Positions 27,627-36,721 of a stretch of DNA of 64,000 nucleotides are shown one piece after another. This DNA is from Marinicauda salina (GTDB lineage: Bacteria > Pseudomonadota > Alphaproteobacteria > Caulobacterales > Maricaulaceae). Made by a program: the position numbers and the translations under genes. Below the pieces are notes generated by a model that was given only the letters and a program-made list of their open reading frames with translations, made no database searches and was not told where the DNA came from. The stretch's first letter is position 1; every line of letters starts with the position of its first letter. The DNA lies in assembly GCF_003122085.1 (NCBI RefSeq), contig NZ_QEXV01000001.1, positions 124,001 through 188,000 of the forward strand, given 5' to 3'.

Positions 27627-27817
27627 ATGCGCCGCATGGCGATCGGGGCGCTGGGCCGGCCGGTTTTCTACTGGCAGTCGCGCCAGGACCATGACGCCGA
27701 CTGTGCGGTCAACGAGACCGGCGAGCCCGATGCGGCGAATTACTGGCGCACGCGCATCAGCACCGACGCCTGGGGCCGCGACGCCGTCACCACCTGGCCG
27801 CGTCCGCAGGTGAGGCT
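27627..27817 (+). pseudogene. Unidentified gene fragment running into repeat B
   Basis: A GC-rich open frame starts MRRMAIGALGRPVFYWQSRQ, continues through NETGEPDAANYWRTR and DAWGRDAVTTWPRPQ, and then runs directly into repeat B and antisense over gdh. AGGAAG lies six bases before the ATG. Return to high GC and natural-looking residue use suggest real coding sequence whose 3' end was replaced by the repeat. The segment TRISTDAWGRDAV faintly resembles YD/RHS repeats, so it may be another piece of the RHS locus; this is weak. No function assigned. Confidence 0.35.
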
Positions 27818-27961
27818 GGGCCGAGCGCTGTACTTTCGCGATTCGCGCGTCATCCCGGAAGCCCGCAGGGCTATCCGGGACCTACCGACAACGCGTCCCG
27901 AAGTCGGTTCGCGAGTCCGGTCGATCCCGGCTCTCCCTCCGGTCGGCCGGGATGACAAGGA
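27818..27961 (+). repeat. 144-bp palindromic intergenic repeat, copy B
   Basis: Same length and orientation as 25635-25778 with 11 differences by hand count. It contains the same outer GTCATCCCGG / CCGGGATGAC inverted repeat and inner hairpin. It ends 20 bases from the gdh stop codon, so both copies sit directly at the 3' ends of core genes and bracket the accessory segment. It may serve as the gdh terminator. Confidence 0.9.
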
Positions 27962-27981
27962 GGTTCGCCGGGCGCGGCCGA

Positions 27982-30900
27982 TCAGCCCTGACGCGCGTAC
28001 TGGGCCAGCTCGCGCAGCTGCGTCGAGGCGATCGCGACCTTCGACAGCGTCCAGGGCCCGGAGCTGGTGAGCTCCTCGATCGCGGCGTCGGCGCGGTCGA
28101 CTTCCGAGGCGTTGACCGTCTGCCAGGACTCCACGAGCGAGTCCGCCCAGTCGGCGTCCGGCGACTCGACGCCGGACTGCAGCCGGCCGCCCGCCTCCTC
28201 GGCGTAGACCATCATCGCCTCGCAGATGCTCTGATGGCTGGCGTAGAGATCCTCGATGAGGCGCCGGACGGCGAGCCGGTCCCAGTGCAGGTCCGACGAG
28301 ATCTGCCCGCCGGAGCCGCGCAGCTCGTCGAAGGTGAAGCGTCCGCCGATGCGGTGATAGAGCCGCGCGACCGCCTCCAGCGGCCAGTTGCGCCGCTCGG
28401 CGAGATCGATCACGTCGGATGACGAGGTCAGCGGCCGGAGCCGGGCGACGTCGGCGGCGAGCTCCTTCGGCGCGCCGGCGACGACATAGCTGTCATAGCG
28501 CGCATCGACGCCCATCGTCTCGTGGTCGGAGATGATGTCGGCGACCCACTCCTTCAGCTGGTCGACCCCGGGCTGGTAGGCCGAGATCACGGAGTCGATG
28601 CCCAGCGGCGTCGCCGTCTCGAGCCCGCGGCCGCGGCGGGCCAGCCAGTAGGTCTGACGGCGCAGCAGGCGGATGATCTCGTCGTGGAGCTTGCTCTGCA
28701 CCTCGGCGGGCGCCTTGTTGTCGAGCGCGTTGATGCGGTCGGTGAGGTCCTTGAAGCGGAAGATGCAGCGGCCCGCCTCGAACGAGCGCGCGATCATGTC
28801 GACACCCGCCGCGGTGCTCTCCACGGCGCGGTGGACGAAGGTCGGCCCGCCGAGATTGACCATGTTGTTGGCGAGTCGGCTCGCGATGATCTCGCGCTTC
28901 AGGCGATGGCCGTCCATCGCCTCGCGATATTCCGCCAGCTGTCGGGGGAAATAGTCGACCAGCGTGGCCTCGAAATGCGGGTCGTCCGGCACCGTCGAGG
29001 CGACGAGCCTGTCGAACAGCGAGATTTTCGAATAGCTCAGCAGCACGGCGATCTCGGGCTGGGTCAGGCCCGCGCCCTGCTCCTTCAGCGAGCGCACCGC
29101 CTCCATCGACGGCAGCCCCTCGACGCCGCGGTCGAGGCGGCCGGCCTTCTCCAGGCGCTCCATCATGCGCTCATGGGCGTCGAGATCCGCCGCGGCGTTC
29201 TCGCGCGCGATCGTCAGCGCCAGGGTCTGGTCGTAATTGTGCTGGAGCACGTGCTCGGCGACGTCCTCGGTCATCGACTCCAGCAGCGCGTTGCGCGCCT
29301 CCCGCGTCATCCGACCCTCGCGCACCATCGGATTGAGCAGGATCTTGATGTTGACCTCGTGGTCGGAGGAATCGACGCCGGCCGAGTTGTCCACGAAGTC
29401 CGCGTTGACCCGGCCGCCGGCGCGGGCGAACTCGATGCGCGCGGCCTGGGTGAGGCCCAGATTGGCGCCCTCGCCGATGACCTGGGCGCGCAGATCCCGC
29501 GCATCGATGCGGATCGCATCATTGGTCTTGTCGCCGACCTCGTAGTTCTGCTCGGTCGACGCCTTGATGTAGGTCCCGATGCCGCCGAACCACATCAGCT
29601 CGACCTCGGCCCTGAGGATGGCGGAGATGAGCTCGTTCGGCGTCGCGGCGTCGCCGGTCAGGCCGGTCAGCGTGCGGATCTCGGGGCTGAGCGGGATCGA
29701 TTTCGCCGAGCGCGAGAACACGCCCCCGCCCTTCGAGATCAGGGAGCGGTCATAGTCCTGCCAGCTGGTGCGGCCCGCATCGAACAGGCGCTTGCGCTCG
29801 ATCCACGTCGCCTCGACGTCCTGCGGATCGGGATCGATGAAGATGTCTCGATGGTCGAACGCGGCGACGAGGCGGACATGCTTCGACAGCAGCATGCCGT
29901 TGCCGAACACGTCGCCGGACATGTCGCCGACGCCGGCCGCGGTGAAGGGCTCGTTCTGGATGTCCTTGCCGAGTTCGCGGAAATGGCGCTTCACCGACTC
30001 CCACGCGCCGCGGGCGGTGATGCCCATCTTCTTGTGGTCGTAGCCCGCCGAGCCGCCCGAGGCGAAGGCGTCGCCCAGCCAGAAATCGTACTCGTCGACG
30101 GCGACGGCGTTGGCGATGTCGGAGAACGCCGCGGTGCCCTTGTCGGCGGCGACGACGAGATACGGGTCGTCGTCGTCCCAGCACACCACGTCGGCGGGGC
30201 GCGTCACGGCGTCGTCGACGATGTTGTCGGTGACGTCGAGCATGCCGCGCAGGAAGGTCTTGTAGGCCTCCTGGCCCTCGGCGATCCAGGCTTCGCGGCT
30301 TCCGTCGCGGGGCAATTGCTTGGGATAGAAGCCGCCCTTCGAGCCCACCGGCACGATGACGGCGTTCTTGACCTGCTGGGCCTTCACCAGCCCGAGCACC
30401 TCGGTGCGGAAATCCTCGCGGCGGTCCGACCAGCGCAAGCCCCCGCGCGCGACCGGGCCGAAGCGGATATGCACGCCCTCGACGCGCGGACTCCACACGA
30501 AGATTTCGCGATAGGGCTTCGGCGCGGGCAGCTCGCGCACCTTGCCGCTGTCGATCTTGAGCGAGATCCACGGCTTGTGCCGGCCGTCCTCGCCGGTCTG
30601 GTAGAAATTGGTCCGCAGCACGGCCTCGATGAGACGCAGGATGCGCCTGAGCGCGCGGTCGTGATCGAGGCTGGCCACCTCCTCCAGCTGGGAGCGGATC
30701 TGGGCGGAGACCTCGGCGGCGCGCTCCTCGCGCGTCGCGCGGTCCATCTCGAGGCCGGGATCGAGGCGCAGGCGGGCGAGTTCGAGCAGGTTCGTCGCGA
30801 TCGCGGGATGCGACGCGAAGGCCTCCTCCTGGATCGCCTGGGAGGGGTCGAGCCCGGTCTGCTGACGGAAGCGCGCGCAGGTCCTGAGGAAGGCCGCCTC

Positions 30901-32895
30901 GCGCCAGCCCACGCCGATGGCGAGGATCAGCCGGTTGAAGCCGTCGTCCTCGGCGCGGTCCTCGAGCACGGCGAGCAGCGCCTCCTCGAAGGCGCGCGCC
31001 GGGCCCGCCACATCCTCGATCGGTCCCGTCTCGATGCGCATCTCGAACTCGTGCACCCACACCGTCTCGGGCGCGCCGGCGGCGTCGCGCCGACGGATCG
31101 GATAGCCCGCCTCGCCGATGACGTGCAGACCGAGATTCTCGAGGACGGGCAGCACCACCGACAGGGTGAGCGGGTCGCGGACCCGATAGAGCTTGACCCG
31201 CAGGCAGTCGGCGCCGTCGCCGCGGGCGCGATAGGCCCGCGCGCCGGTGTCGCGCGGCGCGGAGAGCGCCTCCATGCGTTCGAGATCGGCGAGCGCCTCG
31301 CCCGGCGAATAGCGCTCGCGATACCCCGCCGTGTAACCCTCGAGATAGCGGCCGACGGCGTGACGGAGGCCGGTGTCGGCGTGGGCGCGCGCGGCCGCCT
31401 CGAGATCGTCCTCCCAGGTCCGGGCGAGATCGACGATGCGTTGCTCGAGCTCGTCGGTGTCGGGCTCGGGATGCTCGAACGGATTGAGCCCGATGATGAA
31501 GTGGACGCGCGCCAGCGGGCCGTCGCCGAAATGCGGGTAAAAGGCGGACAGCCGGCCGTCGAAGGCGGCGCGAATGACCTCGCCGGCCTGCTCGCGAACC
31601 CGCGAATTGTAGCGGTCGCGCGGCACGAAGAGCAGGCAGGAGACGAAGCGGTCGAACTGGTCGCGGCGGATGAACAGCTTGGTCCGCGGCCGGTCGTAGA
31701 GATGCAGGATGCCCAGGCTGATCTGCAGCAGATCGGCCTCGTCGGTCTGGAACAGCTCGTCGCGGGGATAGTTCTCGACGATGTTCTGCAGCTTCTTCGC
31801 CGAGTGGCTGCCCGGCGCCTTGCCCGCGCGCTCGATGACGCGCCGCACCTTGCGCCGGATCAGCGGCACGTCGCGCGCCATCTGGTCGTAGGCCTCGGCG
31901 GTGAACAGGCCGACGAAGCGGATCTCGCCGATCACCGCGCCGTCTTCGCGATAGCGCTTGACCCCGACGTAATCCATGTAGACGCGCCGGTGGACGCGGC
32001 TCTTCATGTTCGCCTTGGCGACGATCACCGGCGAGGGCGCGCGCAGGAACGCCTCGATCGCGGGCGTCAGCAGCACCGGCTCGGCGCTCTTCCTCAGGAC
32101 GTGGCGATCGGGATCGCGCAGCACGCCGAAGCTCGATCCCGATTCGACGTCGGGCTCGCGCTTGCGCATCGAGCCGGTCTCGTCGACGTCGAACAGATAG
32201 GTCCGGCAGCCGAGGAAGGCGAAATGGTTGTCGCGCAGCCAGCGCAGGAAATCGAGCGCCTCGTCGACCTCCTCCTGCGGGGCGGGCGAATTGGCTTGGG
32301 AAAGATGCTCGATCGCCTCGTCCATCCGCGCGCGCATCGAATTCCAGTCGTCGACGGCCTGGCGAACGTCCTCCAGCGTCAGCCGGACGCCCTGCTCGAG
32401 CGCGGCGCGCCCGGCTGCGTCGAGCGGATCGAGATGGACCTGGATCATCGATTCGGCGCGGACCTTCCCGTCGGCCTCCTCGCGGCGGCCGGCGTCGTCG
32501 CGCGCGACTTCGACGATCGGGTGGAACATCGCCAGCACGTCGAGGCCCTGCGAGGCGATCTCGCCCATCACCGAATCGACCAGGAAGGGCCGGTCGAGGC
32601 CGATCACCTCGAGCACGTCGCGATTGAGCGGCGCCCCGTCGGCGCCCTCGGCTGCGCGCACGCGGATCTTGATGGCGTCGTCGGCGCGTTCTTCGCCCCA
32701 GGCCCAGAAGCCCTCGGCGAGCGCGACCGCGTCCTCGATGCGGACGCTCTGCAGGTCCTCGGCGAGCGCGTCGTTCCACATCTGGGCGAGGAAATCGCGC
32801 GCCTCGTCGCCGAATTCGCCGCTCCAGCGCTTCTTCGCTTCGTCGAGAAAGCTGTCCTTCTCGTAGGCGTGCGCGACGCTGACGACGGCGTTCAT
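27982..32895 (-). CDS. gdhB: NAD-specific glutamate dehydrogenase, large type
   Basis: 1637-residue enzyme of the ~180-kDa class that deaminates glutamate to 2-oxoglutarate with NAD, feeding nitrogen and carbon metabolism. Recognisable stretches are SRVHRRVYMDYVGVKRY and FVPRDRYNSRVREQAGEVI in the regulatory N-terminal half. The catalytic domain has FGPVARGGLRWSDRREDFRT, LGLVKAQQVKNAVIVPVGSK and VDNSAGVDSSDHEVNIKILL. The start at 32895 (MNAVVSVAHAYE) is preferred to 32916 because AGGAGA lies nine bases upstream of it. Its stop lies next to repeat B. Confidence 0.96.
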   Translation of the reverse strand: MNAVVSVAHAYEKDSFLDEAKKRWSGEFGDEARDFLAQMWNDALAEDLQSVRIEDAVALAEGFWAWGEERADDAIKIRVRAAEGADGAPLNRDVLEVIGLDRPFLVDSVMGEIASQGLDVLAMFHPIVEVARDDAGRREEADGKVRAESMIQVHLDPLDAAGRAALEQGVRLTLEDVRQAVDDWNSMRARMDEAIEHLSQANSPAPQEEVDEALDFLRWLRDNHFAFLGCRTYLFDVDETGSMRKREPDVESGSSFGVLRDPDRHVLRKSAEPVLLTPAIEAFLRAPSPVIVAKANMKSRVHRRVYMDYVGVKRYREDGAVIGEIRFVGLFTAEAYDQMARDVPLIRRKVRRVIERAGKAPGSHSAKKLQNIVENYPRDELFQTDEADLLQISLGILHLYDRPRTKLFIRRDQFDRFVSCLLFVPRDRYNSRVREQAGEVIRAAFDGRLSAFYPHFGDGPLARVHFIIGLNPFEHPEPDTDELEQRIVDLARTWEDDLEAAARAHADTGLRHAVGRYLEGYTAGYRERYSPGEALADLERMEALSAPRDTGARAYRARGDGADCLRVKLYRVRDPLTLSVVLPVLENLGLHVIGEAGYPIRRRDAAGAPETVWVHEFEMRIETGPIEDVAGPARAFEEALLAVLEDRAEDDGFNRLILAIGVGWREAAFLRTCARFRQQTGLDPSQAIQEEAFASHPAIATNLLELARLRLDPGLEMDRATREERAAEVSAQIRSQLEEVASLDHDRALRRILRLIEAVLRTNFYQTGEDGRHKPWISLKIDSGKVRELPAPKPYREIFVWSPRVEGVHIRFGPVARGGLRWSDRREDFRTEVLGLVKAQQVKNAVIVPVGSKGGFYPKQLPRDGSREAWIAEGQEAYKTFLRGMLDVTDNIVDDAVTRPADVVCWDDDDPYLVVAADKGTAAFSDIANAVAVDEYDFWLGDAFASGGSAGYDHKKMGITARGAWESVKRHFRELGKDIQNEPFTAAGVGDMSGDVFGNGMLLSKHVRLVAAFDHRDIFIDPDPQDVEATWIERKRLFDAGRTSWQDYDRSLISKGGGVFSRSAKSIPLSPEIRTLTGLTGDAATPNELISAILRAEVELMWFGGIGTYIKASTEQNYEVGDKTNDAIRIDARDLRAQVIGEGANLGLTQAARIEFARAGGRVNADFVDNSAGVDSSDHEVNIKILLNPMVREGRMTREARNALLESMTEDVAEHVLQHNYDQTLALTIARENAAADLDAHERMMERLEKAGRLDRGVEGLPSMEAVRSLKEQGAGLTQPEIAVLLSYSKISLFDRLVASTVPDDPHFEATLVDYFPRQLAEYREAMDGHRLKREIIASRLANNMVNLGGPTFVHRAVESTAAGVDMIARSFEAGRCIFRFKDLTDRINALDNKAPAEVQSKLHDEIIRLLRRQTYWLARRGRGLETATPLGIDSVISAYQPGVDQLKEWVADIISDHETMGVDARYDSYVVAGAPKELAADVARLRPLTSSSDVIDLAERRNWPLEAVARLYHRIGGRFTFDELRGSGGQISSDLHWDRLAVRRLIEDLYASHQSICEAMMVYAEEAGGRLQSGVESPDADWADSLVESWQTVNASEVDRADAAIEELTSSGPWTLSKVAIASTQLRELAQYARQG

Positions 32896-33072
32896 GGGAG
32901 AGCGTCTCCTGGACATGCCTCGCGCCCGCCCTCAGGCCGGCGATGCTTGGACGGGGCCGCAGCCTAGCCGCACGCGCGCCGGGTTCAAGCGCACGGCGGC
33001 TGGACCGGACACGGGGGGTGTGGTTCGCTGCGCGCCGAAACGCAAGCCCTTCATCATCATGGAGTTCCCCCT

Positions 33073-33762
33073 ATGCCCCACGCCCTGATCACCGGCGCCA
33101 ATCGCGGACTGGGTCTGGGCCATACGCGCACGCTGCTGGAGCGCGAGTGGACCATCACCGCGACCTGCCGCGAGCCCGAGAAGGCCGACGACCTCAAGGC
33201 CCTCGACCCCGGCGACGGCCGGCTGAGGATCGTGCGCTACGACGCGGCGAAGCTCGACGCCGCCGAGACGCTGGCGAAGGAGGTGAGCGGACCGATCGAC
33301 ATCCTGTTCGCCAACGCCGGCGCCATGGGGCCGAAGGACCAGAGCTTCGGACACGCCGCCTCGCAGGCCTTCCTCGACACCATGGCGGTCAACGCGCTGG
33401 CGCCGCTGGCGCTGGCCGAGGCCTTCGCCGACCAGGTCGCGGCCTCGCAGATGAAGGTGATCGCGCTGCAGTCGAGCCGCATGGGCTCGATCGCCGACAA
33501 TGATTCCGGCGGGCGGTACGTCTACCGCGCCTCGAAGGCGGCGCTGAACGCGATCGGCAAGTCGCTCAGCATCGACCTCAAGGATCGCGGCGTCATCGTG
33601 CTGATCCTGCACCCGGGCTGGGTGCGCACCGACATGGGCGGACCGAACGGGCTGCTGACGATCCAGGAATCCGTTGACGGCGAGCTCGACCTGATCGCGC
33701 GCGCCAACCCGGCGATGAGCGGCCGCTTCTTCCACGTCAACGGCCAGGACCTGCCCTGGTGA
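33073..33762 (+). CDS. SDR-family oxidoreductase
   Basis: 229-residue short-chain dehydrogenase of the C-factor-like group. The cofactor motif is ITGANRGLGLG at the N-terminus, the NAGA motif follows in LFANAGAMGP, and the catalytic Ser and YxxxK are in SSRMGSI and YRASKAALN. The substrate is not predictable. GGAG lies eight bases upstream of the ATG. It diverges from gdhB and ends in a strong terminator. Confidence 0.9.
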   Translation: MPHALITGANRGLGLGHTRTLLEREWTITATCREPEKADDLKALDPGDGRLRIVRYDAAKLDAAETLAKEVSGPIDILFANAGAMGPKDQSFGHAASQAFLDTMAVNALAPLALAEAFADQVAASQMKVIALQSSRMGSIADNDSGGRYVYRASKAALNAIGKSLSIDLKDRGVIVLILHPGWVRTDMGGPNGLLTIQESVDGELDLIARANPAMSGRFFHVNGQDLPW

Positions 33763-33775
33763 GACGGCGGACATG

Positions 33776-33812
33776 AAAACGCCCCGCGAGCGCATCGCTC
33801 GCGGGGCGTTTC
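33776..33812 (+). terminator. Strong, probably bidirectional terminator
   Basis: Perfect 15-bp stem AACGCCCCGCGAGCG / CGCTCGCGGGGCGTT with a 3-base loop, preceded by A residues and followed by T residues. It ends the SDR gene at 33762 and, read the other way, could end the minus-strand small gene at 33926. A further inverted repeat CAGGCCTCA (33861-33869) / TGAGGCCTG (33895-33903) lies between them. Confidence 0.88.
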
Positions 33813-33925
33813 GAAGAAGCGGCGCCGCCGGACGGGGACAGGCAGGTCCGGCGACGCCTGCAGGCCTCACTGGGCAGGCTGGGGGGACGCACACTGAGGC
33901 CTGGTTTCAATCTCTCGAACTGACA

Positions 33926-34033
33926 TCAGCTCACAGTCGAGATGTAGACGCCGCCCGCGCCGACGCAAGCGGCGATCGCCGTCGTCGCGATGAAAAATGC
34001 AGCCGCGAGGCTCAGGGACAGGTAGCGCGCCAT
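33926..34033 (-). CDS. 35-residue membrane or secreted peptide
   Basis: Short gene encoding MARYLSLSLAAAFFIATTAI followed by AACVGAGGVYISTVS. It has a basic start, one hydrophobic segment long enough to span a membrane, and a small polar tail with a single Cys. The start at 34033 is supported by AAGGAAG six bases upstream. It lies 167 bases downstream of the tRNA-Gly gene on the same strand. I do not recognise a family. Either a membrane microprotein or a cleaved signal-peptide product is possible. Confidence 0.6.
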   Translation of the reverse strand: MARYLSLSLAAAFFIATTAIAACVGAGGVYISTVS

Positions 34034-34200
34034 CTCGATCTTCCTTCCGTCTCGCACCCGGGCGCCGGGCGCCGGGCCGTCGTCGACCCCCATATGGCGC
34101 CCCGCCGCCGGCGGCGCCATGCACGCGCTGTCACGAGCGCGTGAGAACTCCGTTTCCGGGCTGGAAACGCCGCGTCAGCGCGGTCGGGAAGGAAGGAAAA

Positions 34201-34275
34201 TGGAGCGGGCGATGAGATTCGAACTCACGACCCTCACCTTGGCAAGGTGATGCTCTACCCCTGAGCTACGCCCGC
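34201..34275 (-). tRNA. tRNA-Gly (anticodon GCC)
   Basis: Reverse-strand cloverleaf of 75 bases: acceptor GCGGGCG pairs with CGCCCGC; D arm GCTC/GAGC; anticodon stem TCACC/GGTGA around the loop TTGCCAA, giving anticodon GCC; T arm GTGAG/CTCAT with loop TTCGAAT. Discriminator T, and the CCA end is encoded. A short T-run follows the 3' end. Confidence 0.97.
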
Positions 34276-34432
34276 TCAATCCAGCGTCAGCCGGGCCCGG
34301 CTCAGCGCCGGGAGGCGTGGTGTATCGCGCATCGCGATCGCTTTGGCAAGCCCGCCGGCGCGGCTTCGCGCAGACCGGCTCCGCGCCCCGCCGCGCTTGC
34401 CCCTGCAAGCCTCTCCCGCCTAGACATTCGCC

Positions 34433-34954
34433 ATGACCGACGCGCCCCCGCCTCCCGCCGCGCCCGCCGACCGCGACGCGCTGTTCGCCTGGCTCGACGA
34501 GCTGGGCATCGCCCATCGCACGGCCGAGCATCCGCCCGTCTTCACGGTGGCCGAAAGCGAACGCATCAAGGCCGATCTGCCCGGCGGCCACACCAAGAAT
34601 CTCTTCCTCAAGGACAAGAAGGGAAACGTGCTGCTGATCTCGGCCGCCCACGACACCGAGGTCGCGCTCAAGCAGCTCCACAGGCGGCTGGGCTGCGGAC
34701 GGCTGTCCTTCGGCAAGCCCGAGCTTCTGCGCGAGACGCTGGGCGTGGAGCCGGGCTCGGTGACCGCCTTCGCGCTGGTCAACGATCCCGACCGCCGCGT
34801 GCGCTTCGTGCTCGACGCAGCCCTGATGGAGGCCGACCCGCTCAATTTCCATCCCATGAGCAATGACGCGACCACGGCCGTCTCGCGGGACGATTTCCTG
34901 CGCTTCCTGCGCGCGCTGGGCCGCGAGCCCGAGATCGTCGATCTCACGGCCTGA
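34433..34954 (+). CDS. Ala-tRNA-Pro deacylase, ProXp-ala/YbaK type
   Basis: 173-residue free-standing editing protein that hydrolyses mischarged aminoacyl-tRNA-Pro. Family hallmarks are [35 protein letters not shown], a SFGKPELL segment and a C-terminal [19 protein letters not shown]. It matches the PrdX/ProXp-ala branch rather than YbaK proper. The prolyl-tRNA synthetase at 24104 lacks the cis editing insertion, so the two proteins probably work as a pair although about 10 kb apart. Confidence 0.9.
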   Translation: MTDAPPPPAAPADRDALFAWLDELGIAHRTAEHPPVFTVAESERIKADLPGGHTKNLFLKDKKGNVLLISAAHDTEVALKQLHRRLGCGRLSFGKPELLRETLGVEPGSVTAFALVNDPDRRVRFVLDAALMEADPLNFHPMSNDATTAVSRDDFLRFLRALGREPEIVDLTA

Positions 34955-35028
34955 GCCGGGCGCGGACTTGCGCCGCGCCGCGCGACGATCCAACTAGACG
35001 CTGAACGTTCATCCCATGGAGGCCTGAC

Positions 35029-35973
35029 ATGCAGATTCTCGGGGCCGACGGCCAAGTCACCCAGTCCGACGCGACCGAAAGCCCGGGTCCGGACAGCGCC
35101 GGCGGCGACATCGTCAAGGACGGGACCGACCAGTCCTTCATGCAGGACGTGGTCGAGCCGTCGCGCCAGGTTCCCGTGCTGGTCGATTTCTGGGCGCCGT
35201 GGTGCGGCCCCTGCCGCCAGCTCGGCCCGGTGATCGAGAAGACGGTGCGCGAGGCGGGCGGCGCCGTGCGCCTGGTCAAGGTCAATATCGACGAGAACCC
35301 CGGCGTGGCCGGCCAGCTGCGCATCCAGTCCATCCCCGCCGTGATCGCGTTCCAGGACGGCCAGCCGGTCGACGGCTTCATGGGCGCGCTGCCGGAAAGC
35401 CAGATCAAGGACTTCATCAAGCGGCTGTCCGGCGACAAGGATGAGGCCGCGATCGAGGAGCTGATCGCGCGCGCCGACGCCGCGCTGGCCGCCGGCGATC
35501 CCGGCGGCGCGGCGCAGGACTACGCCGCGGCGCTGCAGATGGACAAGGAATCGGTCGCCGCCATCGCCGGCCTGGCGCGGGTCCACCTCGCCGGCGGCGA
35601 CGCCGACCAGGCCCGGGCCCTCCTCGACTCGGTTCCCGAGAACAAGAAATCCGACCCCGCCATCGCCGGCGTGCGCGCGGCGATGGAGCTGTCGGGCGAA
35701 ACCGAAGGCGCGGGCGACGCCGCCGAACTCGCCCGGCGCGCCGAACAGTCTCCGGGCGACCCCGAGGCGCATTACGAGCTGGCGCGGGCCCGCATCGCGG
35801 CGGGCGATCTCGCCGGCGGCGCCGACGCGCTCCTGGATTCGATCGGCGCCGACCGGGAATGGAACGACGAGGCCGCGCGCAAGCTGCTGCTGCGGGTGTT
35901 CGACGCCGCCGGGCCCGGCTCGGAGGTCGCAAAGGAAGGCCGCCGGCGCCTGTCCTCGCTGCTGTTCTCCTAG
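35029..35973 (+). CDS. cnoX: Thioredoxin-TPR co-chaperone (CnoX/YbbN-like)
   Basis: 314-residue protein with an N-terminal thioredoxin domain containing WCGPC (Cys59 and Cys62) and a cis-Pro region QSIPAVIAF, followed by alanine-rich TPR-like repeats to the C-terminus. This arrangement defines the YbbN/CnoX chaperedoxins, which protect and hand over unfolded proteins. Unlike E. coli CnoX (SXXC), the full CxxC is kept, as in Caulobacter-type proteins, so redox activity is likely. GGAGG lies six bases before the ATG. It leads a plus-strand run through 37305. Confidence 0.9.
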   Translation: MQILGADGQVTQSDATESPGPDSAGGDIVKDGTDQSFMQDVVEPSRQVPVLVDFWAPWCGPCRQLGPVIEKTVREAGGAVRLVKVNIDENPGVAGQLRIQSIPAVIAFQDGQPVDGFMGALPESQIKDFIKRLSGDKDEAAIEELIARADAALAAGDPGGAAQDYAAALQMDKESVAAIAGLARVHLAGGDADQARALLDSVPENKKSDPAIAGVRAAMELSGETEGAGDAAELARRAEQSPGDPEAHYELARARIAAGDLAGGADALLDSIGADREWNDEAARKLLLRVFDAAGPGSEVAKEGRRRLSSLLFS

Positions 35974-36041
35974 ATGGAGCGGTGGCCGCGCCGGACGGCC
36001 GGCCTATCTCCGACCCTGACGCGACCGAGTGACCGAACGCC

Positions 36042-36689
36042 ATGAGCGACGCCGCGCCCCCGCGCGAGATACCGCTGTTTCCGATCCGCGGCTGCATCCT
36101 GCCGCCGGGCGAACATCTGCCGCTCAATGTCTTCGAGCCGCGCTATCTCAACATGGTCGACGACGCGCGCGCCGGCGTCGGCGTGATCGGCGTCATCCAG
36201 CCGCGCGACGAGGGCCCGAAGGCGCGCCCCGCGCTCGAGCCGGTCGGCTGCGTCGGACGGATCGCGAGCTATGAAGAGACCGATGACGGGCGCTATCTCA
36301 TCGTGCTCGCCGGCCTCGCCCGCTTCCGCGTGATCGAGGAGCTGGACACCGCGACGCCCTATCGCGTCGCGCGCGTCGACTACGCCGAGTTCGAGGACGA
36401 CCTGCGGCCGCGACCGCTCGCCGACCCGGCCGACCGCACGGCCTTCCTCGCGCTCCTGCGCCGCTTTTTCGAGCAGGAAGGGATGGAGGCCGACTGGCCG
36501 TCCATCGATCAGGCGCCGCTGAACGCCGTCGTCAACAAGGTGGCGATGGCGGTTCCGTTCGAACCCGCCGCCAAGCAGGCCTTGCTGGAGGCCGCCGGCG
36601 GCGCCGAGCGCGCGGAGGCTTTGTCGGCGCTCATGAGCGCCGCTCTCGACGCTGAATCCGACGGTCCCGGATCGGCGGACCGGCACTAG
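36042..36689 (+). CDS. LON N-terminal (substrate-binding) domain protein
   Basis: 215-residue protein made of the Lon protease N-domain only (PF02190). REIPLFPIRGCILPPGEHLP, LNVFEPRYLNMVDDA and GRYLIVLAGLARFRV are diagnostic. There is no AAA+ or peptidase domain, so it cannot act as a protease. Its function is unknown; the usual guess is peptide or substrate binding. It follows cnoX by 68 bases and precedes the Trm112 gene, an arrangement I recall from other alphaproteobacteria. Confidence 0.9.
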   Translation: MSDAAPPREIPLFPIRGCILPPGEHLPLNVFEPRYLNMVDDARAGVGVIGVIQPRDEGPKARPALEPVGCVGRIASYEETDDGRYLIVLAGLARFRVIEELDTATPYRVARVDYAEFEDDLRPRPLADPADRTAFLALLRRFFEQEGMEADWPSIDQAPLNAVVNKVAMAVPFEPAAKQALLEAAGGAERAEALSALMSAALDAESDGPGSADRH

Positions 36690-36721
36690 ACCCGACCCGC
36701 CGCGACGCCTAATAAGGCGCC

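Noticed and set aside
27818-28070. Continuation of the 27627 frame as a real protein C-terminus
   Set aside because: It consists of the intergenic repeat and then antisense gdhB sequence, so it is unlikely to be selected coding sequence.
28522-32967. 1481-codon plus-strand frame opposite gdhB
   Set aside because: Shadow of a recognisable enzyme gene; no coding features of its own.
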